From Candidatus Kuenenia stuttgartensis (GTDB lineage Bacteria; Planctomycetota; Planctomycetia; Planctomycetales; Planctomycetaceae), in NCBI GenBank assembly GCA_945861865.1, contig CAMAWN010000032.1, forward strand, positions 1-40,889: DNA of 40,889 nt, given 5' to 3'. The notes beneath the pieces are model-generated. The model saw nothing but the letters and a program-made list of their open reading frames with translations, ran no database searches and was not told where the DNA came from. A program made the position numbers and the translations under genes. Of the stretch, positions 10,794-19,800 are shown one piece after another; within the stretch, counting starts at the first letter, position 1; every line of letters begins with the position of its first letter.

Positions 10794-13103
10794 ATGTTGA
10801 GACGTAGCAACTTTGTCCCCTGTATTTTGGCGAGCGTCGTGCTCCTCTTGGCTGCTAGCCAAGTTTCCGCTCAGGCTCCCGCGATCACCTACACGACTCC
10901 GCTGGCTCTGAAACCCGGCCAACCGAACGACCTCAAATTGCAGGGGGGGGCTTTGGTTGGTCCGACAGAGTTGTGGACGAGCTTCGCGGCCCAGAGCGTT
11001 CTCAAACCAGACGTGCCGATGAACGGCATGAACGCGGCCGAGTGCGTCTATGCCGTGACCGTCCCCAGTGACGTTCCGGTTGGCATCTACGGCGTCCGAG
11101 TTGCTACCGCCAACGGCATCTCGCCGATTCGGTTGGTCGTGATCGACGACTTGCCATCAGTCGCTCAAGCCGCAGGTAATGCCGTACCAACGGGCGCGCA
11201 GGCCCTGACGCTGCCGACAGCCGTCGATGGACAAGTCGGCAATCTGAGTCAGCATTACTTCAAATTCACGGTCGCAGCCGGACAGGTCGTGACCTTCGAT
11301 CTGCTCGCGCGACGAATTGGTTCGACGCTCGATCCGATGATCCGGTTACTTGACGTGAAGGGGCGCGAGTTGGCTTACAGCGACGACGTACCAGGTCTGC
11401 GATCCGACAGTCGCTTGTGCTACACGTTCAAGGACGCGGGCGAGTACATGCTCGAAGTCCGTGACATCCGCTTTCAAGGGAGTGCCAATCACTTCTTCCG
11501 ACTGCGAATCGGCGACTTCCCGTGCGTGACGGTGCCATACCCGCTGGCGGTCAAGAAGGGTGCTCCAGGCAATGTGAACTTTGCCGGATTGCATCTCGAC
11601 GGTGTGCAACCTGCCGCTGTGAATTTCCCCGCCGATGCGGCCTTCGCTTGGGCGTCGGTCGGTGCGAAGCGAGCCAACGGTGCCAGCAGTGGCTTCGCAC
11701 AGGTTGCCGTCAGTGATCGCGATGAGTTTCTCGAAACCGAACCGAACGACGATCCGAAAGCTCCGAACCGAGTCGATCTCGCGCAAGGGATCAACGGCCG
11801 CTTCGACAAGGTCGGCGACATCGACCACTTCGTCTTTGCGGCGAAGAAGGGTCAGGCAATGACCTTTACCGGTATCACGCGGCGACAAGGGTCACCCGCG
11901 GCGCTGATGATGCGAGTTCTGAATGCAGCCGGCGGGCAACTCGCTGCGAAAGAAGACTTCGGTGCGATTGACCCGACCTTCGATTTCACGTTCCCGGACG
12001 ACGGCGACTACACGCTCGCTGTGCAAGATCTGCATCGCCAAGGTGGAACACAGTACGCCTATCGCATCGTGGCGACTCCGGTACAAACGGGGTTCACGCT
12101 GTCCTCTTCGGTTGACACGCTTAACGCGGTCGCCGGTGGTACGACGATGGTCACAGTCACGGCCGTGCGGAAGGGTTATGCGGGCACGATCAATGTCTCC
12201 GCGATTGACCTGCCGGCCGGAGTGACCAGCAGCCCGACGTTCATCGGTCCCGGTCGTGACAACGCCGTTCTGACGTTGCGATCCACGCCCGAAGCGGTCG
12301 CTGGCAAGGTCGCTCTCGCCAAGATCGTCGGCACGGCGCAGATCAACAACGCCGAGTTCAAAACGGTCTCGTCAGTTTCTCCTGCGCTCACGACATTGTT
12401 CGCGGGATTGCCGTGGCCTCCGCAGAATTTGACGAGTTCGTTTGCAGTCGGAGTCTCGCCCAAGATGCCGATCAGCCTGACGTCCGAGCCTGCGGAAATC
12501 GTCTTCGGCAAAGACCTCTCCGCGACCGTGAAAATCAAAGTCGCTCGCCAAGAGAAGTTCGACGAAGCGATCACGATTGCCGTTACTCCCGTTGCTCCGG
12601 CCGGCCTGCCCGCTGGCATCACCGCCGCCGTCAAGCCGATCGTCAAGGGGACGAACGAGATCGATCTTGTCTTCACCGCGAACGCTCAGGCCCCGCTCGG
12701 CGAGTTCACCGTCGTGCTGACGGGTGCCATCAATCAGAACAACGTCAACACAACTCAACCGGTGCCCGGTATCACGTTACGTCTGCGGTCGCCGTTTGAA
12801 GTCGCCGTGAAACTCGATGCCGAGAAAGTCGCTCGCGGCGGCACGCTGAAGGGTAAAGTGACCATCGACCGCAACCCGGCGTTCAAAGGTCCGATCACGC
12901 TGACGTTGCAAAACCTCCCGAAAGGTGTCACCGTCGCCGCCGCGACTGTCGCCGAGGGAGCCGCGGAAGCTGAGATCGTCTTGACCGTCGCCGCCGATGC
13001 CGTTCAAGGAGCTGTCAACAATATCAACGTCAAAGGAGACGCGATGAGCGGTGCCGCCAAACTCACGGGCACCTCACCGAATATCGTACTGACCGTGGAA
13101 TAG
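10794..13103 (+). CDS. Secreted protein with pre-peptidase C-terminal (PPC) domains
   Basis: The protein is 769 residues, beginning with a signal peptide MLRRSNFVPCILASVVLLLA and likely cleavage after VSAQA (about residue 28). An N-terminal beta-rich region is followed by two PPC-like jelly-roll domains: about 145-235 (YFKFTVAAGQVVTFDL, ending in a GEYMLEVRD block) and about 325-420 (EPNDDPKAPNRVDLAQGING, ending in DGDYTLAVQD). The C-terminal half resembles repeated Ig-like or invasin-like beta domains. No catalytic motif is visible, so it is probably a binding or structural partner. GAGGTGC lies just before the ATG. It stands between DUF1501 and DUF1549/1553 genes, an arrangement common in Planctomycetes. 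Confidence 0.9.
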   Translation: MLRRSNFVPCILASVVLLLAASQVSAQAPAITYTTPLALKPGQPNDLKLQGGALVGPTELWTSFAAQSVLKPDVPMNGMNAAECVYAVTVPSDVPVGIYGVRVATANGISPIRLVVIDDLPSVAQAAGNAVPTGAQALTLPTAVDGQVGNLSQHYFKFTVAAGQVVTFDLLARRIGSTLDPMIRLLDVKGRELAYSDDVPGLRSDSRLCYTFKDAGEYMLEVRDIRFQGSANHFFRLRIGDFPCVTVPYPLAVKKGAPGNVNFAGLHLDGVQPAAVNFPADAAFAWASVGAKRANGASSGFAQVAVSDRDEFLETEPNDDPKAPNRVDLAQGINGRFDKVGDIDHFVFAAKKGQAMTFTGITRRQGSPAALMMRVLNAAGGQLAAKEDFGAIDPTFDFTFPDDGDYTLAVQDLHRQGGTQYAYRIVATPVQTGFTLSSSVDTLNAVAGGTTMVTVTAVRKGYAGTINVSAIDLPAGVTSSPTFIGPGRDNAVLTLRSTPEAVAGKVALAKIVGTAQINNAEFKTVSSVSPALTTLFAGLPWPPQNLTSSFAVGVSPKMPISLTSEPAEIVFGKDLSATVKIKVARQEKFDEAITIAVTPVAPAGLPAGITAAVKPIVKGTNEIDLVFTANAQAPLGEFTVVLTGAINQNNVNTTQPVPGITLRLRSPFEVAVKLDAEKVARGGTLKGKVTIDRNPAFKGPITLTLQNLPKGVTVAAATVAEGAAEAEIVLTVAADAVQGAVNNINVKGDAMSGAAKLTGTSPNIVLTVE

Positions 13104-13111
13104 TTTTGAAC

Positions 13112-13146
13112 CACAAAGTGCATGAAGAATTCCTCGTGCCTTTGTG
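13112..13146. repeat. CACAAAG...CTTTGTG imperfect palindrome
   Basis: Outer arms CACAAAG and CTTTGTG enclose a near-palindrome centred on GAATTC. The sequence continues with TCTTGGTGGT, so the reverse strand reads as the 'accaccaagacacaaaggcacgag' type of dispersed repeat that I recall from many environmental bacterial genomes. It fills most of the gap between the PPC gene (stop 13103) and the DUF1549 start, and lies 38 bp before the start codon, so it may act in the mRNA as a hairpin. Confidence 0.6.
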
Positions 13147-13184
13147 TCTTGGTGGTGACCCAAAAATCTCTTGAGGGTGCTGAC

Positions 13185-15617
13185 ATGAAGACGAATTCAA
13201 TCCTGGCTGTGCTTGCGGGATTTGCCGCATCTCTTTGCTCGTTCGCCACCGCCGCAGATCCTGGAGCAATCTCGCTCGATCCAGGCAAGTTTGAGTTGCG
13301 AGGTGCTCGCGCCCAGCAGCAGCTTGTTGTCAGCGGCACGTTCAGCGCGGATGACATTCGTGATCTGACGAATGCAGGTGTGCAATTCGCCTCGTCGAAT
13401 CCGGCAGTCGTGAAGATTGAAGGGTCGCTCGCGAAGCCGGTCGCCGACGGAACGGCTCAGATCACAGCGACGCTTGGCGCGCTCAAGGCCACGACGGAAG
13501 TGACCGTCAAAGAGATGGCGATACCCTCGCCAGTCAGCTTCAAGAACGAAACGCTCGCCGCACTGACCAAAGCCGGTTGCAACATGGGAGCTTGTCACGG
13601 ATCACCGTCCGGCAAAGGCGGTTTCCGTTTGTCGCTGCGAGCGTTCGATCCGACGATTGACACGCTCACGTTGCGATCTGAGTTCATGCAGCGTCGCGTC
13701 AACACTGTCCAACCCGACGAAAGTCTGTTGCTGAAGAAGCCGCTGATGGAGGTCGCTCACGGCGGCGGACGTCGGTTGAAGAAGGGCGACGCCGCTCACA
13801 AGGCGTTGCATGGCTGGATCGGCGAAGGACTGCGGATGGACGCTGAGGGCGTGCCCGATCTCGTGAAGATGGAAATGTTCCCGAACAAACGCATCTTCAA
13901 GCCGTCAGCCAAAGAGCAGCAGTTAATCGTGATGGGCACATACTCTGACGGTAGCGTTCGCGATATCACGGCGTTGACCGTTTTCAGTTCGTCGAACGAA
14001 CAAGTCGGCAGCGTTTCGGAAACGGGCTTGGTCTCGAAGTCCGGCCGTGGCGAAACCGCGATCCTCGGCCGCATTCTCGACAAGATGACGACCGGCTTCA
14101 TCACGTTCCTGGAAGACGTCCCCGGCTTTGCGTGGAACAATCCGCAGCCGAACAATTTTGTCGACAACCTCGTCTTCGAGAAGTTGCAACAGCTTCAAAT
14201 TCTGCCGTCCGATCTCTGCTCTGACGAAGAATTCCTCCGCCGAGCCTATCTCGACGTGACCGGACGCTTGCCGACCATCGAGGAATCGACGGCCTATCTC
14301 GCCAACCCCGCCGCTGACAAACGAGCACAATTGATCGACACGCTCGTCGAGAGTGACGACTTCGCCGACTTCTGGACGCTGAAATGGACCGACATCCTGC
14401 GGTCGAACAGCAAGAAGGTCACGGCTACCGGCACGCACAAGTTCCGCCGCTGGGTCTACGACGCGATCCGCACCGACAAGCCGTTCGATCAATTTGCTCG
14501 CGAACTGCTGACTGCCAGCGGCAGTGTGTTCGAGAACCCCGCTGCGAACTACTGGCGAGCCAGTCGCGACCCGAACGACGCCGTCGAGACGACCGCGCAG
14601 CTCTTCCTCGGCATCCGCATTCAATGCGCGAAGTGCCACAATCATCCGTTCGAGCGTTGGTCGCAAGACAACTACTACGGCATCGCCGCCGCCTTCACGC
14701 GGATCGCTCGCCAAAAGGGTGACACCGCCGAAGAAGAAATCATCTACCCGATGCCGACCGGCGAAATCACTCAGCCGCGCACCGGCAAGCAAATGAAAGT
14801 GCATCTACTCTTGAAGGGCGACGTCGATGACGCTGTCGGCCAAGATCGCCGCGAAGTCTTCGCAGGCTGGCTGACCTCTGGTGACAATCCGTTCTTCGCT
14901 CGCGCCGCGGTCAACCGTATCTGGGGCCATCTACTCGGCCGAGGCATCGTCGAGCCGGTGGATGACTTCCGCGACTCGAATCCGCCGTCGAATGCCAAGC
15001 TGCTGGATGAACTCGCCGCGCAGTTCGTGAAGAACAACTTCAGCACGAAGTTCGTGGTGAAGACGATCCTTAAGAGTCGCACGTATCAACTCAGCAGCCG
15101 CAAGAACAACTTCAACAAGGACGACGAGATTTACAGTTCGCACTCGAACACGCGACTGCTGTCTGCCGAGCAACTGCTCGACGCGATCTGCCAAGTCACG
15201 AGCGTTCCCGAAACCTTCGCCGGCTTGCCCCCCGGTACGCGAGCCGTCTCGCTGGCCGATCCCCCGACGGACCACTACTTCCTGAAGATCTTCGGCCAGC
15301 CGCAGCGCGAGATGGCCTGCCAGTGCGAACGCTCGAACGAGTCGAACCTGTCGCAAGCCCTGCAAATGATCAACGGCCCGACGGTTCATGGAAAGCTTCG
15401 AGCCGACACCGGCCGCATCGCGATCTTCGCCAAGGAGAACAAGCCCGATGACGAGGTCATCACCACGCTGTATCTCTCCGCTTTGTCTCGCAAGCCGACT
15501 CAGGCCGAACTTGACGCGGCCAAGAAACACATCGCCGCGCAGCAAGACCGCCGCTTGGCCTTGGAAGACGTGGGATGGGCGATCCTGAACTCGAAAGAGT
15601 TCTTGTTCCAGCACTAA
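13185..15617 (+). CDS. DUF1549/DUF1553 (PSCyt2-PSD1) protein, second copy
   Basis: The frame is open from 13122, but the ATG at 13185 is the likely start: GAGGG lies 7 nt upstream, and the signal peptide MKTNSILAVLAGFAASLCSF follows at once; the extra upstream codons come from a repeat. The 810-residue product has an Ig-like region (about 25-110), the CX4CH motif CNMGACH at 132-138, a BIG2-like stretch (about 215-310), DUF1549 with CAKCHNHPFERW near 481, and DUF1553 ending in LNSKEFLFQH. Architecture matches the leftward copy at 6212-8632. It is the third gene of the DUF1501-PPC-DUF1549 unit. Covalent heme binding is inferred from CAKCH. Confidence 0.95.
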   Translation: MKTNSILAVLAGFAASLCSFATAADPGAISLDPGKFELRGARAQQQLVVSGTFSADDIRDLTNAGVQFASSNPAVVKIEGSLAKPVADGTAQITATLGALKATTEVTVKEMAIPSPVSFKNETLAALTKAGCNMGACHGSPSGKGGFRLSLRAFDPTIDTLTLRSEFMQRRVNTVQPDESLLLKKPLMEVAHGGGRRLKKGDAAHKALHGWIGEGLRMDAEGVPDLVKMEMFPNKRIFKPSAKEQQLIVMGTYSDGSVRDITALTVFSSSNEQVGSVSETGLVSKSGRGETAILGRILDKMTTGFITFLEDVPGFAWNNPQPNNFVDNLVFEKLQQLQILPSDLCSDEEFLRRAYLDVTGRLPTIEESTAYLANPAADKRAQLIDTLVESDDFADFWTLKWTDILRSNSKKVTATGTHKFRRWVYDAIRTDKPFDQFARELLTASGSVFENPAANYWRASRDPNDAVETTAQLFLGIRIQCAKCHNHPFERWSQDNYYGIAAAFTRIARQKGDTAEEEIIYPMPTGEITQPRTGKQMKVHLLLKGDVDDAVGQDRREVFAGWLTSGDNPFFARAAVNRIWGHLLGRGIVEPVDDFRDSNPPSNAKLLDELAAQFVKNNFSTKFVVKTILKSRTYQLSSRKNNFNKDDEIYSSHSNTRLLSAEQLLDAICQVTSVPETFAGLPPGTRAVSLADPPTDHYFLKIFGQPQREMACQCERSNESNLSQALQMINGPTVHGKLRADTGRIAIFAKENKPDDEVITTLYLSALSRKPTQAELDAAKKHIAAQQDRRLALEDVGWAILNSKEFLFQH

Positions 15618-15649
15618 TCCTGCTTCGAGAAAATTGCGATGAATCGGCA

Positions 15650-15710
15650 AATCATTCTGCCTCCATCATTTTGCCAAAAGTCTTGGCAGAACGATGGGGG
15701 CAGAATCATT
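15650..15710. repeat. 27-bp inverted repeat after DUF1549 gene (ATTCTGCC family)
   Basis: Arms at 15650-15676 and 15684-15710 pair with four mismatches around a 7-nt loop; each arm carries two TCTGCC/TTTGCC-like units. A degenerate relative lies at 16394-16438. Its position 33 bp after the DUF1549 stop would allow it to end or stabilise that transcript, but there is no following T-run, so a dispersed palindromic repeat is the better reading. Confidence 0.7.
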
Positions 15711-15809
15711 TGGAGGCTGAATCGTGACACGGTCGATTCGTCGCCGTCCACGATAGAAAATTGATGGATTGGAAATCGTCAAGGTCGTCGAGTTTGAGTG
15801 GACTGAATC

Positions 15810-16367
15810 ATGTCCGATTCACAACCAGCCACGTCCGTTGATCCAATACCAGCGACAGCTACCGTCCTCGTGGTGACAACTGACGTCGCATCTGCAACAC
15901 CGGTTGCCGTTGTCGAAGCCAGCCTGCCGACGGCGACGACCTGTAAGAACCCGCTCGAACGATCGGCTCAGCCCGAAAGTGTTTCGCCGAGTTGGCTGTG
16001 GATGAACAAGTACGATCAGTTGTTCGTCGGTGTTTTTGCGGCGGTGTTTCTGATGCTCAGTGGCTATCACTGGGCGACGCTCGGCGGTTGGGGCATGCGG
16101 CCGATCGAACTCGAACGCTTACCGTCTCGGCAGTACGACTTTCGCATCGACATCAATTCCGCCAGTTGGGTTGAGTGGACACAGATCGAAGGCATCGGCG
16201 AAGTGACCGCTCAGAAAATCATCGCCGAACGCGAGGCAAATGGTCCGTTCCGCAGCGTGAAGGATTTGCTGCGAGTCAAAGGGATCGGTCCGAAGAAACT
16301 GGAGATGATGCGACCGTTCCTGCGCGAGCCGAGTGAGCAGGACGCGCCGGCCAAGGCCAAACCATGA
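15810..16367 (+). CDS. Membrane-anchored helix-hairpin-helix protein (ComEA-like)
   Basis: The product is 185 residues. A Thr/Ala/Val-rich N-terminal tail (1-60) precedes one membrane segment (about 70-88, YDQLFVGVFAAVFLML). A ComEA-type helix-hairpin-helix region (about 112-170) contains DINSASWVEWTQIEGIG and DLLRVKGIGPKKLEMMRPF. ComEA-type domains bind double-stranded DNA and serve in uptake during transformation, but this N-terminal region is unlike classical ComEA and a DNA-uptake role is inference. It lies 192 bp downstream of the DUF1549 gene, separated by a palindromic repeat, so co-transcription is uncertain. No strong ribosome site precedes the ATG. Confidence 0.85.
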   Translation: MSDSQPATSVDPIPATATVLVVTTDVASATPVAVVEASLPTATTCKNPLERSAQPESVSPSWLWMNKYDQLFVGVFAAVFLMLSGYHWATLGGWGMRPIELERLPSRQYDFRIDINSASWVEWTQIEGIGEVTAQKIIAEREANGPFRSVKDLLRVKGIGPKKLEMMRPFLREPSEQDAPAKAKP

Positions 16368-16442
16368 TTTCTCGAAGAGCGTACGCTGCGGTCTTCGTTC
16401 TGCCAGAAAGCGTTGGAAAACGATGGTGCAGGACAATTCGGT

Positions 16443-16740
16443 TTTCTTGTCGTCCTTTGCGACTTCAATCTGCTTGATCGCTTTTTCGGCGGCGGCGGCC
16501 ACGGACTTGTTCTTCGATTCCGATTCCTTCTTCAGCAGCGGGGCCGATTTTTCCGAGTTCGTTGATCGCGGATTCGCGAGGTGAGCCCACGAGGATGTGT
16601 GTACCCGTCGAGTTCTCTGAGGGGCGTTCGTCTCTGAGCGGATTTGGACGCTGTTGCAGTTGTCGAGGGCTTTTTGGATTGTCGGCAATTCGGATGCAGC
16701 GGCTTGTCCCATGCGAGCCAACGCCACGGTGCCCTGTCCC
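16443..16740 (-). pseudogene. Frameshifted relic of a HEAT-repeat (PBS-lyase-like) gene
   Basis: Three pieces typical of HEAT repeats appear in order on the minus strand but in different frames: ALARMGQAAASELPTIQKAL (about 16735-16670), ESAINELGKIGPAAEEGI (about 16580-16525) and KNKSVAAAAEKAIKQIE (about 16510-16460). Each has the characteristic LGKIGPAA or AAEKAIKQI pattern. No single frame links them and no start or ribosome site is present, so this is a decayed fragment. A degenerate palindromic repeat (16394-16438) follows. Confidence 0.7.
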
Positions 16741-16838
16741 CGGTCTAAAGAGAAGCAAGCTGGGCACCCTGACGGACATTTCCGCCCGCCAAAAATTGCC
16801 ACACCCCGGTCACTTTCGATCGGACGTGGGCGTCCGAA

Positions 16839-19800
16839 CTACGTCTTGGGTGCGAATCCTCGGCGCAGCGTGTTCTCGGTGACGCTGATCGGGACAACGA
16901 ATTGCAGCAGGTAGTCGGCTCCGCCGGCCTTCGTGCCGCTGCCGCTGAGCTTGAAGCCGCCGAAGGGTTGGCGGTTGACCAGAGCACCGGTGATCGGGCG
17001 GTTGAGGTACAGGTTGCCGACTTGGAACTCGCGGCGTGCGCGGGCGAGGTTGTGCGGGCTACGGCTGTAGATGCCACCGGTGAGCGCATAGTCGGTCGAG
17101 TTCGCAATCGTGAACGCCTCATCGAGATTCTTTGCTTTGAGCACGCAGAGCACCGGGCCGAAGATCTCTTCCTGGGCGAGTCGCGAATCGGGAACGACAT
17201 CCGCAAAGACGTGCGGAGCGACGTAGTGCCCATCCTTCGCGAGCTTGGCAGGGACTTCTCCGGCAACGGCCACTCGGAATTCGCGCGAGCCGATTTCGAT
17301 GAATTCGGCGATGCGGTCACAAGCATTCGAGTCGATAACGGGCGGGACGAACGTGCCGGGATTCTCGGCAGGGCCGAGTTCCAAACTCTTCACGGCACCG
17401 GTCAGGCGTTCGAGAAACAAGTCGTACGCCCCTTCGAGCACGATCACTCGCGAGCACGCCGAACACTTTTGTCCTGCGTATCCGAACGCGGAATGCACGA
17501 CACCGAGCACCGCTTCGTCGAGGTCAGCGTCGTCATCGACGATGATCGCGTTCTTGCCACCCATCTCGGCGATGACCTTCTTGACGCCGTGCAGGTGCAT
17601 GTCGATGGCGGCGGCCTGCCGATTGATTTCGAGTCCGACCGTGCGCGAACCGGTGAAGGCGATCACATCGACATCGGGACTTTGCACGAGCGTTGGGCCG
17701 ATCTCTTCGCCAATGCCCGGCAGGAAGTTGACGACGCCGTCGGGCATGCCGGATTCCAACAGGATGTCCATGAACTTGGCGGCGACGACCGATGATTGCT
17801 CGGCCGGTTTGATGACGACCGTATTGCCCATCGCCAGAGCAGCGACGGTCATGCCGGTGAGAATCGCCAGCGGGAAATTCCAGGGCGCGATGACAATCAC
17901 CACACCGCGCGGGCGGTAGTGGAACTCGTTCTCCTCGCCCGCCAGATCGACTCGCTGCGGTTGCGACATCGCCAGCATTTGCTCGGCGTAGAAGCGGCAG
18001 AAGTCGATCGCTTCGGCGACGTCGCCGTCGGCATCTTCCCACGGCTTGCCAACTTCGTGGACGATCCACGCAGCAAGTTCCATCCGCTGATCGCTCAGAT
18101 GGTTCGCAATGAGATTGAGGTGTTCGGCCCGGTACTTCGGCTCGACCCGCGACCAACCGAGGAACGCGGCCTTCGCGGCGGCGATGGCATTCTCAGCGTC
18201 ATGCTTCGTCGCTGATGAAACCTTGCCAACCGTCGTCATGCGATGCGACGGACAAGTCGAGACGATTGCCCCTTTGGTCTCGACGACTCGGCCATTGATG
18301 ATGAGCGGGTACTCGTTGCCGAACTGGCTTTTGACGTCATCAAGTGCCGTTTGAAACGCCTTGCGATTGGCGGCCTGAGCGAAGTCGGTCGGAGGTTCGT
18401 TGCGAAACATGACAGCATCCTGGCGAACGGGGGGCGTCAGCCCCTTAGTGGGTTGGGCATTGGTTTCGTTGACGATTGTGCTCTCGGAGGAACCAGGGGG
18501 CTGACGCCCCGCGTTCGCCGGCAAACGCGGCGTTGGAATGGCGAACAGATCTTCGACGGTCACATTCTCCGCAAGGCTGTGTCGCAGGAACGAATCGTTC
18601 GATGTGTTCTCCAGCAAGCGGCGGACGAGGTATGCCATGCCGGGGATCAGTTCGCCGAACGGCGTGTAGATGCGGACGCGATGTCCCATCTCGGCGAAAA
18701 GCTGAGCTTGCTCGGCGGCCATGCCGTAGAGCATCTGAATTTCGTAGGCTCCGATCGGCACTTTGAAATGTCTCGCCCAAGCGATGCCGTTCGCGAGGCT
18801 CCGCAGGTTGTGGCTGGCGAGTGCGGGCCGCAGCAGTTGGTAATTTTCCATCAGCAGCCGAGCGAGCTTTTCAAAGTTCGCATCCGATTGCCACTTCTCT
18901 TGGAAGACCGGAACCGGCCAGCCACGCAGTTTGGACGAGACCGTTTCGTAATCCCAGTACGCTCCCTTCACGAGCCGCACCGTCACCGGCGTTCCGCGTT
19001 TCTTCGACCATTTCAGCAGTCGTTGCAGATCGGCCTCAGCATCAGGCAGGTACGCTTGGATTACGATGCCGACGTCGGCGAAGTCGCGGAACTCAGCCTC
19101 CATCAGCACCTGTTGGAAGATGTCGAGTGTCAGATCTTTGAACGCGTACTGCTCCATATCAAAGTGGATGTAGGCTCCGTGCTCGCGAGCCCCTCGCAAG
19201 ATCGGTCGCAGCCGAGACAGCACTTCCTCCGTTGTGCCGACCGGGTCCACCGGCCGGAAGTGACTGCACAACGCCGACAGCTTCAGCGACACGTTAACTC
19301 GCGGGATCGTGCCAAGGTGATCGCAGTCGAGCTGACAATCCTCTGGCCAATGATTGGCCTGCTCCGCCAATCCAGCGATCAAGTTGAGGTACTGTTGCTG
19401 ATAGCCATCCGATTCGGCGGCCGAGATCGTCGCCTCACCCAGCAGATCGAGCGTGAACGCGAAGCCCTGCTTCCGCAGCTTGCTAACGGCGGCGGAAACT
19501 TCATCGACCGTCGAGCCGGCGATAAATCGTTGGGCCATGCGGGTCGCATTCGACCGCGCGTTGACCGCGAGAGCTCGGCCCAGCACGGTGTTCGGCTCGG
19601 CCCAATCGAGCACCAGCCGCGCTGCTCCCGGCAGATGCGAGCTGACTTCCTCGAAGTATTCCTGCAAATGCCGAGCAACCGCCGCGTGCGTCTTCAGACG
19701 CGGCAGCACATCGACGAAGCGAAACATCTGCACTTTGACCGCTTCATCTCCCATCGCCCAGGACAGGATGCGGTCTTCCCACCAGCGCTTCTCGAAGATC

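Noticed and set aside
16119..16802. 227-codon minus frame across the helix-hairpin-helix 3' end and the HEAT relic
   Set aside because: It overlaps a real plus gene and contains HEAT-like fragments only in part; the pieces are in different frames, so it is a pseudogene remnant rather than an intact gene.
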